Assembly (NCBI RefSeq): GCF_003286415.2 | Contig: NZ_CP043450.1 | Coordinates: 4,588,001-4,652,000 of the forward strand | Direction of reading: 5' to 3' | Length of the DNA: 64,000 bases | Origin: Mucilaginibacter rubeus | GTDB taxonomy: Bacteria; Bacteroidota; Bacteroidia; Sphingobacteriales; Sphingobacteriaceae | Part shown: positions 8,083-16,690 of the stretch, piece after piece | Layout of the letters: every line of letters begins with the position of its first letter | Position numbering within the stretch: the stretch's first letter is position 1 | Position numbers and translations under genes: made by a program | Notes under the pieces: model-generated | What the model was told of the DNA's origin: nothing | What the model saw: the letters and a program-made list of their open reading frames with translations, nothing else | The model's database searches: none

Positions 8083-9168
8083 ATGCCTGAACAACATCCA
8101 ACGGAATCCATATTTAGCCAGCTTGACGCTTTTGGGCATAAAAAAGTTGTTTTTTGTACCGATCCTGACACCAATCTGAAAGCTATTATCGCTATCCACA
8201 ACACAACGTTGGGCCCGGCTTTTGGCGGTGTGCGCATGTGGGCTTACAAAACCGAAGGCGATGCGCTTAATGATGTATTGCGTTTAGCCAAAAGCATGAC
8301 CTATAAAGCATCTATCGCGGGTCTTAACCTCGGCGGCGGCTATTCGGTTATCATCGGCGACTCCCGCCAGGATAAAACCGAAGCTTTATTGCGCAAATTC
8401 GGCAGGTTTATAAAAAACCTTAACGGCGAATTCATTGCTGCGGAAGATATGGGCACCAACCCGCGCGACATGGAGTACATTAAAATGGAAACCAGCCATG
8501 TTACCGGCGCGCCGGAAAACATTGGTGGCAGTGGCGATCCATCTCCTATTACTGCTTTGGGCGTGTTGATGGGGATTAAAGCTTGTGTGCGTGAAATGTA
8601 TGGCAGCGATAGCTTAACCGGAAAATCGGTAATAGTTCAGGGTATTGGCCATGTGGGCGAAAACCTGGTACGCTTGTTAAGGGACGAAAACGTAAAGGTT
8701 TACTGTAGCGATATTAACGAGGAACGGGTGATCCAGATCTCGAAGAAATATGGCGCGCAGGCGGTATCAAATAATAACATTTTTGATATTGATGCCGATA
8801 TTTACGCTCCGTGTGCTATGGGTGGTACCGTAAATACACAAACCATTGCTAAACTAAAATGTGGCATTATAGCAGGATCGGCAAATAACCAGTTACTTGA
8901 TGAAGCTGTTCACGGTAAAATGCTGCTTGATAAAGGTGTACTTTTTGCCCCTGATTATGTGATCAACGCGGGTGGTATCATCACCGGTTATTCGGAGCTG
9001 ATGAACTTTAATAAAAAGCGCACATTACAGCTTACCGAAAACATTTACGAGGCCACGCGTAATGTGCTAAAGCTTTCAAAGGCCGAAAATATTCCAACCA
9101 TTAACGCGGCTAATAAAATAGCCGAAAAACGTATTGAGGATATCAGGAAAGTAAAATCATCCTATTAA
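8083..9168 (+). CDS. Leucine/Glu/Phe/Val dehydrogenase-like protein with altered catalytic Lys
   Basis: A 361-residue protein aligned by eye along its whole length with leucine dehydrogenases: TTLGPAFGGVRMW, SMTYKASIAGLNLGGG, AAEDMGTN, a Rossmann domain with GIGHVGENLVRLL, APCAMGGTVN, IAGSANNQL and APDYVINAGG. The family oxidatively deaminates branched-chain amino acids with NAD+. The carboxylate-binding Lys75 (MTYK) is present, but the catalytic Lys of the GLNLGGGK motif is Tyr87 (codon TAT at 8341). The enzyme may be inactive for deamination or may do something else. It has its own promoter and stands just before nusB. Confidence 0.85.
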   Translation: MPEQHPTESIFSQLDAFGHKKVVFCTDPDTNLKAIIAIHNTTLGPAFGGVRMWAYKTEGDALNDVLRLAKSMTYKASIAGLNLGGGYSVIIGDSRQDKTEALLRKFGRFIKNLNGEFIAAEDMGTNPRDMEYIKMETSHVTGAPENIGGSGDPSPITALGVLMGIKACVREMYGSDSLTGKSVIVQGIGHVGENLVRLLRDENVKVYCSDINEERVIQISKKYGAQAVSNNNIFDIDADIYAPCAMGGTVNTQTIAKLKCGIIAGSANNQLLDEAVHGKMLLDKGVLFAPDYVINAGGIITGYSELMNFNKKRTLQLTENIYEATRNVLKLSKAENIPTINAANKIAEKRIEDIRKVKSSY

Positions 9169-9226
9169 AACAATTAAATTTTATATAAACCGTTTGCACT
9201 AAGCAAACCAAATCGTTCTTACAAAA

Positions 9227-10174
9227 ATGTTAAACAGAAGGCACCTCCGGGTAAAGGTATTACAGGCACTGTACGCGTATCATCAGTCGGATACTAAAGA
9301 CGTTAAGCTATTTGAAAAAAATATGCTGAGCAGCATAGACCAGGTTTACGAAATGTATATCTGGATGCTATCATTAATTAATGAAGTGGTAAGTTTTGCC
9401 GCTAATGACGCAGAGGAACGCGCCAACAAACACCTCCCAACCGCCGAAGACTTAAATGCAAACCTTAAAATCCTCACCAACAGGTTTATCCTGAGCCTGA
9501 ATGATAATAAGGAATACATTACAGCCTGGAAAAAGTACAAAGTTGACTGGACCTTTGAGCCGGAACTTGCTAAATCACTTTTTATTATCCTTAAAAACTC
9601 GCCTGAGTATGCCGAGTATCTTGCCAAAACAGGCGATACCCTGCAAACAGACAAGGATATCATCAAATTCATTTTCAAAAAAGTTATTCTTAAATCATCA
9701 CTGGCCGAGCAGGTTTTTGAAGACAGGTTTATTTTTTGGCCTGTTGATAAAGATGTGCTTCAGGCGCTTATTGCCAAAACGTTCAAAAACTTTTCGCACG
9801 ATGATTACAAGCTTAACCAGCTTGCCGAAATTACCGGCAACTGGGTTGAAGACCGTGAGTTTGTTGTAAACCTGTTTCAGCAGAGCATCAGGTACGATGC
9901 CGCTTACCATGAGCTTATAGCCGCCAAAACCCAAAACTGGGAGCCGGAGCGTATTGCAATGATGGATACCTTGCTGATGAAAATGGCTATTACCGAGTTT
10001 ATTAACTTTAATTCGATCCCGGTTAAGGTTACCATAAACGAGTATCTTGAAATATCAAAAGAGTTTAGTACGCCTAAGAGTAATTCATTTATAAACGGTA
10101 TCTTGGACAAGATTTTAATAGAGCTTAAAGCCGAAAACAAGATCAAAAAGATAGGCCGCGGCTTAATAGAATAA
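9227..10174 (+). CDS. nusB: Transcription antitermination factor NusB (long Bacteroidota form)
   Basis: A 315-residue protein. The start RRHLRVKVLQALYAYHQS and the C-terminal segment ERIAMMDTLLMKMAITEF, with INEYLEISKEFSTPKSNSFINGILDKIL, are NusB signatures. Bacteroidota NusB is about twice the usual 140 residues because of a helical insertion between these halves, as here. It binds boxA RNA with NusE (S10) to prevent premature termination in rRNA operons. It starts a run of closely spaced plus-strand genes. Confidence 0.93.
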   Translation: MLNRRHLRVKVLQALYAYHQSDTKDVKLFEKNMLSSIDQVYEMYIWMLSLINEVVSFAANDAEERANKHLPTAEDLNANLKILTNRFILSLNDNKEYITAWKKYKVDWTFEPELAKSLFIILKNSPEYAEYLAKTGDTLQTDKDIIKFIFKKVILKSSLAEQVFEDRFIFWPVDKDVLQALIAKTFKNFSHDDYKLNQLAEITGNWVEDREFVVNLFQQSIRYDAAYHELIAAKTQNWEPERIAMMDTLLMKMAITEFINFNSIPVKVTINEYLEISKEFSTPKSNSFINGILDKILIELKAENKIKKIGRGLIE

Positions 10175-10183
10175 TATTAAAAA

Positions 10184-10624
10184 ATGAAAAAACTATTTTT
10201 AAGCTTAGTAGCAGCAGGCATGTTATTATCAGCCTGCAACAGCAGCAATGGCAGCACAGCTGATAACGCGTCGGCAACTAATGCGGATAGCACTGCAACA
10301 GCAGCCAACGCGCCCGTAGCTAAATTTGAAAAAGAAAGCCATGATTTTGGCAAGATCAAAGAAGGCGATAAGGTATCATATGATTTTAAGTTTACCAACA
10401 CCGGTAAATCGCCATTGATTATTACCAACGCCCGTGCTACTTGCGGTTGCACTACTCCTACCTGGCCAAAAGCCCCCGTTAAACCTGGCGAAAGCGCCAT
10501 TATTGGGGTTACTTTTAACAGTGCCGGTAAAAGTGGCTTACAGGATAAACAAATAACCATTACAGCCAACACCCAGCCTGCCGAAACTATGGTACATTTA
10601 ATTGGCGAGGTTTTAAAAAAATAA
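10184..10624 (+). CDS. DUF1573 lipoprotein
   Basis: A 146-residue protein with a type II signal peptide; the lipobox LLSAC places the lipidated Cys at about residue 18. A Ser/Ala/Thr-rich linker follows, then a DUF1573 immunoglobulin-like domain (SHDFGKIKEGDKVSYDFKF, ARATCGCTTPTWP, GESAIIGVTFN). The domain occurs in envelope proteins of Bacteroidota and has no defined activity. It is 9 nt after nusB and 16 nt before yajC, an order common in this phylum. Confidence 0.9.
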   Translation: MKKLFLSLVAAGMLLSACNSSNGSTADNASATNADSTATAANAPVAKFEKESHDFGKIKEGDKVSYDFKFTNTGKSPLIITNARATCGCTTPTWPKAPVKPGESAIIGVTFNSAGKSGLQDKQITITANTQPAETMVHLIGEVLKK

Positions 10625-10640
10625 CAATTAATTTAAACAA

Positions 10641-10967
10641 ATGATAGCTACTATTTTATTACAAGCCTCAGGCGGTTTGGGCAGCTACACGCAATTGGTA
10701 CCAATGGTACTGATCATTGTAGTGTTTTATTTTTTCATGATCCGCCCGCAGGTTAAAAAGCAAAAAGATCAGAAGAAATACGTTGAAGAGCTGAAAAAAG
10801 GCGACAGGGTTATAACCACAGCCGGTATCCACGGCCGCATCGTCGACTTAAACGATACCACTTTTTTAGTTGAGGTTGAAAACGGTAAAATCCGTTTTGA
10901 CAAATCGGCTATATCACTGGAAGCTTCAAAAGCTTTGAATACACCGGTGGTTGAAAAGAAAGCATAG
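10641..10967 (+). CDS. yajC: Preprotein translocase accessory subunit YajC
   Basis: A 108-residue single-span inner-membrane protein: a hydrophobic helix at about residues 17-37 (VPMVLIIVVFYFFMIRPQ) followed by the YajC core KKQKDQKKYVEELKKGDRV and ITTAGIHGRIVDLNDTTFLV. YajC associates with SecDF in the Sec holotranslocon. It probably shares a transcript with the DUF1573 gene. Confidence 0.95.
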   Translation: MIATILLQASGGLGSYTQLVPMVLIIVVFYFFMIRPQVKKQKDQKKYVEELKKGDRVITTAGIHGRIVDLNDTTFLVEVENGKIRFDKSAISLEASKALNTPVVEKKA

Positions 10968-11129
10968 TTGAGGTGAAAGGAAAAAGGTTAAAGGCGAAAG
11001 GTAGAAGCTGCTCGTTCTGACACCAGAAAACTTCACTTAAATAAAATAAACAGGATGAAAGGTTAAAGGTAAAGGAATACACGAAAGTGCATGACCTTTC
11101 ACCTTTAACCTTTCGCCTTTAACCTTAGA
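10968..11129. repeat. aaaggttaaaggcg-type phrase repeats, inverted across a spacer
   Basis: AAAAAGGTTAAAGGCGAAAG just after yajC is repeated as AAAGGTTAAAGGTAAAGG near 11060 and then inverted as CACCTTTAACCTTTCGCC up to 11125. The block ends 5 nt before the start codon of the next gene. The same phrase appears after the MarR gene (14302-14340). Confidence 0.65.
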
Positions 11130-11130
11130 C

Positions 11131-12081
11131 ATGGCAATAGTAAAATTATCGGCAACAGAACGCAGACGGCTCTCGGTATTTTTTACCTGTTTGTCGCTGG
11201 CTATTGTTGCCTGGATTTTTACTACGCTATCCGACCCTCTTCCCTATAAGGTAAAAAAGGTTTTAACCTTTAAAAACGCGCCACAAAAACGCGCCTTTCA
11301 CTCGCTGCAGCCTGATACGGTTGATGCTACCATACAAGGTAACGGATGGCAAATGCTGTTTTCAAAAATCAACAGCGATAATAAACCATTAGTTGTCGAT
11401 CTCCGCTCGCTCGAAACCCGTAATTACGTGGTTATCGACAGCATGCAGCTTAAGCAGATTAACAAAGGAAAAGACCCGGCCAACCGTGTTTCATCCATTG
11501 ATCCGGATACCCTTTACTTTGATTTCAGCAACCGCCTCGTAAAAAAGGTGCCTGTGCAGCTTACCATGGGCATCAATTATCAAAAACAATTCGCGGTGTC
11601 GGGTAATATTACCGTACGACCTGCTTATGTAACTGTAAGCGGCCCTATCGAACGCTTAAAGGACATAACCTCATGGAAAACCGACTCGCTTAAATTCAAT
11701 AACGTTAACGAAACCATCAATACCAGGGTTAATTTAAAACCCAGTAACGAAGGCAACCTCAATGTTTATCCACGGTCGGTACAGGCTATTATCCCTGTTG
11801 ACGAGTTTACCGAGAAAACACTTGAGATCCCGGTAAAGCTCATCAATAACAATAGCTATTATAACGTAAAGGTATTTCCGCAAAAGATAAAGGTGACTTT
11901 TACTACCTCATTAAGCCGCTATGCCGATATGGATGAGGACTTGTTTGAGGCAGTTGCCGATCTTGACCTGTGGCGCGATAAAGGCTACAGTAACCTGCCG
12001 GTAAAACTCATTCACACGCCACCGTTTTGCCGGGTGGTGAAGATTGCCCCATCAAACATTGATTTCTTTATAAAAAAATAA
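11131..12081 (+). CDS. YbbR/CdaR-like domain protein
   Basis: A 316-residue protein with one N-terminal membrane helix (residues about 15-35, VFFTCLSLAIVAWIFTTL) and an extracytoplasmic part made of YbbR-like beta domains. ITVRPAYVTVSGPIERLKDI is the typical YbbR repeat core. CdaR, the best-known member, controls the diadenylate cyclase CdaA, but no cyclase gene is in this window, so a c-di-AMP role is not supported here. The stop codon shares its last base with the coaE start (TAATG). Confidence 0.8.
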   Translation: MAIVKLSATERRRLSVFFTCLSLAIVAWIFTTLSDPLPYKVKKVLTFKNAPQKRAFHSLQPDTVDATIQGNGWQMLFSKINSDNKPLVVDLRSLETRNYVVIDSMQLKQINKGKDPANRVSSIDPDTLYFDFSNRLVKKVPVQLTMGINYQKQFAVSGNITVRPAYVTVSGPIERLKDITSWKTDSLKFNNVNETINTRVNLKPSNEGNLNVYPRSVQAIIPVDEFTEKTLEIPVKLINNNSYYNVKVFPQKIKVTFTTSLSRYADMDEDLFEAVADLDLWRDKGYSNLPVKLIHTPPFCRVVKIAPSNIDFFIKK

Positions 12082-12677
12082 TGCTCAAAATAGGTTTAAC
12101 AGGTAACATAGGCAGCGGTAAAACAACCGTAGCCAAAGTATTTGAATTACTTGGCATCCCTGTTTTTTATGCCGATGACGAGGCAAAAAAAGTAATGGTT
12201 ACCGACGAGGTACTGATTGAAGGCATCAAACAAACTTTTGGAGCCGAAGCCTATTTTGAAGATGGCAGCCTTAACCGCAAGTACATATCTGCCATAGTTT
12301 TTAATAATAAAGCCGAACTGGAAAAACTAAACGCGCTGGTACACCCTGCCGTATTCAGGGCATTTGACAGCTTTGATAATAAGCATAAAGATGCACCTTA
12401 CGTAATCCGCGAGGCGGCTATCCTATTTGAAAGCGGCTCCTATAAAATGTGCGACAGGGCCATCATGATCACCGCGCCGCTTGAAACGCGCATTGCCCGT
12501 GTTATAGAACGTGATGGCATCAGTCGTGCCGATGTTGAAAGCCGGGAGGCCCGCCAGCTATCGCAGGATGAAAAAATTAAGCTGGCCAATGATATAATTA
12601 TTAACGACGGTAAACAGCTGGTTATACCACAGGTAATAGCCCTGCATGAACTGTATTTATCGATCGCCCACCAATAA
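12081..12677 (+). CDS. coaE: Dephospho-CoA kinase
   Basis: A 198-residue protein with P-loop GLTGNIGSGKTTVAKVFE at the N-terminus, the substrate region PVFYADDEAKKVM, the LVHPAVF motif and the RDGISRADVESREARQ lid. It catalyses the last step of CoA synthesis, ATP-dependent phosphorylation of the 3'-OH of dephospho-CoA, in the cytosol. It overlaps the preceding and following genes by one base each, so coupled translation is likely. Confidence 0.96.
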   Translation: MLKIGLTGNIGSGKTTVAKVFELLGIPVFYADDEAKKVMVTDEVLIEGIKQTFGAEAYFEDGSLNRKYISAIVFNNKAELEKLNALVHPAVFRAFDSFDNKHKDAPYVIREAAILFESGSYKMCDRAIMITAPLETRIARVIERDGISRADVESREARQLSQDEKIKLANDIIINDGKQLVIPQVIALHELYLSIAHQ

Positions 12678-13615
12678 TGATACTCGACGATTTTGTTTCT
12701 TTTGACGAAAAAGGGCTGTACTGCAAATACGGCGACTTTTATATCGACCCGCAGTTGCCTGCAACAACGGCTGTAATATCCCATGCCCATGCAGATCATG
12801 CCATAAGCGGCAATAACAATGTTTATTGCACCCGTGCCACCGCAAGCATTATGCAGCTGAGGTATGACCGCACAGCCGCCAAAGTTTTTAACATAGCGGC
12901 TTTTAATGAGCCATTTAAAATAGGCAAGGTTACGGTAACCCTGATCCCCGCCGGGCACATGATTGGCTCGGCGCAGATACTAATGGAATATGAGGGTACC
13001 AGGTATTTATACACGGGCGACTATAAACTGCAGCCCGACGCTACCTGTGAGCCTATTGAATGGGTTACAACTGATGTGCTGATCACCGAAAGCACCTTTG
13101 CTAACCCGGAAATTATCCACCCTGATCCTGTTGCCGAGATCCGCAAGATCAATGATATCAAAAGCAATATCTTACTTGGGGCTTACGCGCTCGGCAAAAG
13201 TCAGCGGCTTATCAATTTGATCACCGAACATGCACCGCAAAAAAAGATCCTGGTGCATCATAAAATAATGCCCATTAATGCCATTTATGAAAAAATGGGG
13301 TTCCATCCCGGTAAGTACCAGATCTACGGGCGCAAACTGATGAAGGTACAGGACGAGTTTGTGTACATAGTGCCTCCTTTTACCTTTGATAGTTATATCC
13401 GTGCGACAGGTGTTAAACGACTTTTTGCATCGGGCTGGAAAAACCTACAGGTGAACAACCAGGATACGCTCTTTATTTCCGACCACGTGGATTGGAACGA
13501 TATTCTGCAAACCATTGCCAACACCAGGCCTAAACAGGTTTGGACACTTCACGGTAAGGGCGATCATCTGAAAGCTTATTTTAAAGATGATATCTTTGTA
13601 AAAATTCTGAACTGA
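12677..13615 (+). CDS. Metallo-beta-lactamase-fold exonuclease-like protein
   Basis: A 312-residue protein with the metal motif SHAHADHAISG near residue 35 (HxHxDH), AGHMIGSAQILMEY and YTGDYKL, as in ligase-associated DNA exonucleases and the beta-CASP-related family. LLGAYALGKSQRLINLI and the late Gly-rich and His-containing segments (LHGKGDHLKAYF) fit that subfamily. A DNA-processing hydrolase role is from the family. No DNA ligase gene neighbours it here; instead it is coupled to coaE upstream and to the DUF5522 gene downstream (TGATG overlap). Confidence 0.78.
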   Translation: MILDDFVSFDEKGLYCKYGDFYIDPQLPATTAVISHAHADHAISGNNNVYCTRATASIMQLRYDRTAAKVFNIAAFNEPFKIGKVTVTLIPAGHMIGSAQILMEYEGTRYLYTGDYKLQPDATCEPIEWVTTDVLITESTFANPEIIHPDPVAEIRKINDIKSNILLGAYALGKSQRLINLITEHAPQKKILVHHKIMPINAIYEKMGFHPGKYQIYGRKLMKVQDEFVYIVPPFTFDSYIRATGVKRLFASGWKNLQVNNQDTLFISDHVDWNDILQTIANTRPKQVWTLHGKGDHLKAYFKDDIFVKILN

Positions 13616-13791
13616 TGTTGCAGGAAGGCATTGATTATTATATTAATGAAGATGGCAATTTTGTTTTTACCGAAGCCTATCATTTAAAACGTGGTTACTG
13701 TTGTAAAAACAAATGCAAGCATTGTCCCTGGGGTTACGGCAAGGTCAAATTAGCCGGAAACGACACAGAATCAGGCGACAACGATAAATAA
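13615..13791 (+). CDS. Small Cys-rich DUF5522-type protein
   Basis: A 58-residue ORF starting at the ATG that overlaps the stop codon of the MBL gene. It contains YHLKRGYCCKNKCKHCPWGY, the hallmark of DUF5522 proteins: four or five Cys that probably bind a metal. The Cys spacing CC-x3-C-x2-C and the WGY ending are conserved in small proteins of this kind in Bacteroidota. The function is unknown; the overlap suggests it is made with the exonuclease-like protein. Confidence 0.8.
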   Translation: MLQEGIDYYINEDGNFVFTEAYHLKRGYCCKNKCKHCPWGYGKVKLAGNDTESGDNDK

Positions 13792-13848
13792 ATCGATGTT
13801 AAATTAAAAATATTTAAACATATTTGTATCCCATTCATTACTACTACT

Positions 13849-14298
13849 ATGCGGATAGAAGACGAAATACAAAGTACAAATTTTGAAGATGCCTATCATA
13901 AAGTGGCCATTAACGTGGCTTACACGCAGGGTTGGTTGGCTAACTACTTCCGTTGTCACTTTGAGAAACATAATATTACCCAACAACAGTTCAACATACT
14001 AAGGATATTACGCGGCCAATACCCCAAGCCTGCTACTATCAATTTGCTAAAGGAGCGGATGATTGATAAAATGTCTGACGCGTCGCGCATTGTTGACCGC
14101 CTTGTTCAAAAAGGCCTGGTTTCGCGCTGCACAAACAATAAAGACAGGCGCGCCGTTGATATCCGTATCAGCGACGAAGGCCTCGCAACGCTCTCAAAAA
14201 TGGATGCTGAGTTTAAAACAAAAGAAATCCTGAGTAATAATCTCACCGAAGCCGAAGCGACTACGTTAAGTGACCTATTGGACAAAATGCGGGGATAA
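13849..14298 (+). CDS. MarR-family transcriptional regulator
   Basis: A 149-residue protein with the winged-helix MarR fold: QQQFNILRILRGQYPKPATI, the recognition region KMSDASRIVDRLVQKGLVSR, and the wing NNKDRRAVDIRISDEG. The ligand and targets are unknown. It stands alone; the nearest genes are the convergent glycosidase operon, separated by a phrase repeat and a palindrome. Confidence 0.93.
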   Translation: MRIEDEIQSTNFEDAYHKVAINVAYTQGWLANYFRCHFEKHNITQQQFNILRILRGQYPKPATINLLKERMIDKMSDASRIVDRLVQKGLVSRCTNNKDRRAVDIRISDEGLATLSKMDAEFKTKEILSNNLTEAEATTLSDLLDKMRG

Positions 14299-14366
14299 GC
14301 TTTTAAGGCGAACGGGAAAAGGTTAAGGGCGAAAGGTTTACTGCCGAAGTCAAGAAGAATAAAAAA

Positions 14367-14452
14367 TGTCATTGCGAGCGAAGCGTGGCAATCGCATGCT
14401 ATACAGAGCGGATCTGCTTACGTGCGATTGCCACGCTTCGCTCGCAATGACA
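14367..14452. repeat. Complete TGTCATTGCGAG palindromic element
   Basis: Perfect 30-bp arms (14367-14396 and 14423-14452), beginning TGTCATTGCGAGCGAAGCG, enclose a 26-nt loop with TGCTATACAGAGC. It is the most symmetric member in the window and lies between convergent genes. aaaggttaagggcg phrases (14302-14340) precede it. Confidence 0.85.
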
Positions 14453-14474
14453 TATCTTTTTGTTGCTGTTGATT

Positions 14475-15563
14475 TTATGATGCCTTAAACGCCGCCACTT
14501 CATCCTTCAGTATCGCCAGCACCTCAGGCCTTACATTACCGAAGAAAGACACCCCCATAGCCCCATTCTTCAATGCCACCTGGATACCGGTGCGGATCTC
14601 GTCATCACTCTTAAAATCGGATAAGTATAAACCTGCATATAGCGGGAACCGGCCAGCCAGGAAATGTACACCCTCTGCTACGGCATTGCCTATCCAACTA
14701 ACGCCTTCTTTGTAAAAGCCATGATATATCATAGGGCAAATACCATCCATGTTCCAATTTGTCCAATCCTGCCTTACGTTACGGCGGGCCACTTCAGGTG
14801 TAGGAAATACAGCCGCGGTTATTTGTTTTTTATGCTGATGCGCGACAGTCGAAATACCATTAACTACGCGGGTAATATTGTTATACCTGAATAAACGCCA
14901 TGAAAGGCTGGCCTCTGGATATTGAATCTGATCAAGGTCCTGATTATACTCTTCTTTGAATTTGGCTTTGCAAACATCGCAGTAGCAAAAATCATATTCG
15001 GGCAGCTCTTTGGTTTGGTCAATTTTGTAATGATCCCAAAGGTTTACCGGCAGTATTACATCGCAATAACGCACATAATCAAGGTGGATACCATCGATAT
15101 AATCTTTAGCTAAAATATCATCAACGGTTTTGGTTAAATACTCCTGCACTTCGGGGCGCGATGGGCACAGCCAGCGATAATACTGTACATAAGGCGGATG
15201 ATCGGCACATGACTCACCTTTACGATTTTTACTGTACCATTCGGGTTTCTCGTTTACCAGTTCGGCACGGTTAAAGGTCCACATCCAGCGGTGGGCTTCT
15301 AATCCCTTAGCTTTGGCAGCGCGAAAATGACGCTCGCTGTCGTTTTCAAAAAATATGCCCGTTATACCCGATGCCTTGTATGATGCATAGCGGGTAGCCA
15401 GTTCATCATCGGTATCTTTTGGGTTAGGATTGATCCATACCCAGTTTTTCATAGCCTTTTTCTTGCTGCTTTTGGCGGCTTCGGCAGCGGCATTGCTTAC
15501 TAAAGGTAACTGGGCGGCCACACCCGCCAGTAAACCGGCTTTTAAAAATTCGCGCTTATTCAT
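14475..15563 (-). CDS. Exported glycoside-hydrolase-like (GHL10-type) protein
   Basis: A 362-residue protein. The N-terminus MNKREFLKAGLLAGVAAQLP resembles a Tat signal with Lys-Arg in place of Arg-Arg. The body looks like a TIM barrel of the GHL10/DUF187 type: GITGIFFENDSE, EAHRWMWTFNR, DYIDGIHLDYVRY with Asp and Tyr at the end of a strand, MDGICPMIYHGFY and NGAMGVSFFGNV. It probably cleaves or binds a polysaccharide outside the cytosol; the substrate is unknown. It begins 5 nt after the CBM9 gene and is last in the EVE-CBM9-GHL operon. Confidence 0.75.
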   Translation of the reverse strand: MNKREFLKAGLLAGVAAQLPLVSNAAAEAAKSSKKKAMKNWVWINPNPKDTDDELATRYASYKASGITGIFFENDSERHFRAAKAKGLEAHRWMWTFNRAELVNEKPEWYSKNRKGESCADHPPYVQYYRWLCPSRPEVQEYLTKTVDDILAKDYIDGIHLDYVRYCDVILPVNLWDHYKIDQTKELPEYDFCYCDVCKAKFKEEYNQDLDQIQYPEASLSWRLFRYNNITRVVNGISTVAHQHKKQITAAVFPTPEVARRNVRQDWTNWNMDGICPMIYHGFYKEGVSWIGNAVAEGVHFLAGRFPLYAGLYLSDFKSDDEIRTGIQVALKNGAMGVSFFGNVRPEVLAILKDEVAAFKAS

Positions 15564-15568
15564 GGAGT

Positions 15569-16690
15569 TTAGGGATTTATCAGCTGCTGTACCAGGCCAT
15601 CCTGGTCAATTGAATAGGTAGCATTGGTTTTAGTATCGGTAATATAAGCTATAAACTGATGAGGGGTAGCTTCCAGTTTAAGCTCGTTGGCATTGCCACT
15701 TACGGTTACTTTATTTTCGATACCCAAATCTTTTAATGAAGAAAGGTATTCGTGATGATCTTTAAACCACTGTTTCTGTTTGTAGTAAACCAACCAGAGG
15801 TGCTTCTTTTGCTCTTCACTATAAGGCATCTCAAACTTCGCATCATCACGCTCGGTAAACAGCAGGTAGCCCCAACGCTCGGGGTAATGCATGTTAATCA
15901 GCCCCTGGTTGCTCCACACCCAGTTATGCTCGGGTAAGTCTTTGCCATTGTTATCCTGCAGCTTTACATATTTACCGTTCTGCACTTTTGTATCATACTC
16001 CACCCGCGAAAAATTGATCCGCCATAGGGTGCCGTCCTTTATTTTCGCCCTGTTAAACCCGCCGGCTATGGCCTTAAAAGGGATAGCCATTTCAACTGTC
16101 CAGCCCTTGTCAGTATCCGAAGGGTTGTTCAATGTGCCCTGAACTTTTACCGCCGAACGCAAGCCGTGCGTATCCCATCCGGTTACAGCAGCGCCACCAT
16201 TACGGTAAGGTTTGGTCAAAAACAAATCGAATATGGTATTGAGGGCATTTACCTCAATTTCAAAGTATTTGTGTGTGCTGTTATTGGGGTCAATAAACAG
16301 CTCAAAATCATTATCCAGGTAAATAATATCATCATGATGGGTAAGCGTGGCCCATACATGCGGATCTTTAATTCGGGCGGCAACATACAGGTAATTATCA
16401 TCCCAAAGCATTTTAACATTGGTTTGCAATGGTGGTGCCGGTTTAAGCCTGCCTTCAATGTCCTGGAAATCCTGCGTCCATTGAGCTTGCTGCCATACGG
16501 CATCTTCCACATCGCCATCAATTACCGGCGGCTGTTTTACATGCTTTGCAACATAACTGTACGGAACAGTAAATAAATCCGGAAACTCCTTAAAAGCCTC
16601 CTGTGCGCTTACAAGTCCGGGTAATATCAATAATGCGGCTGTTAGGCCTGATTTAGCAAAACTATTAAGACAACTACCTGGTGATTTCAT
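15569..16690 (-). CDS. Secreted CBM9-like carbohydrate-binding protein
   Basis: A 373-residue protein with an N-terminal signal peptide ending near VSAQ (residue about 29). The CBM9-like domain spans roughly residues 45-265: PPVIDGDVEDAVWQQAQWT, VKMLWDDNYLYVAARIKDPH, DNDFELFIDPNN, YFEIEVNALNTIFDLFL, and GWTVEMAIPF. The C-terminal 100 residues are of unknown role. Such proteins bind sugars and accompany glycosidases. Its ATG overlaps the stop of the EVE gene (ATGA). Confidence 0.82.
   Translation of the reverse strand: MKSPGSCLNSFAKSGLTAALLILPGLVSAQEAFKEFPDLFTVPYSYVAKHVKQPPVIDGDVEDAVWQQAQWTQDFQDIEGRLKPAPPLQTNVKMLWDDNYLYVAARIKDPHVWATLTHHDDIIYLDNDFELFIDPNNSTHKYFEIEVNALNTIFDLFLTKPYRNGGAAVTGWDTHGLRSAVKVQGTLNNPSDTDKGWTVEMAIPFKAIAGGFNRAKIKDGTLWRINFSRVEYDTKVQNGKYVKLQDNNGKDLPEHNWVWSNQGLINMHYPERWGYLLFTERDDAKFEMPYSEEQKKHLWLVYYKQKQWFKDHHEYLSSLKDLGIENKVTVSGNANELKLEATPHQFIAYITDTKTNATYSIDQDGLVQQLINP

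Noticed and set aside
12440..12958. 172-residue minus-strand ORF
   Set aside because: It is antisense to coaE and the MBL gene, both clear; it is Cys/Gly-rich shadow sequence without homology.
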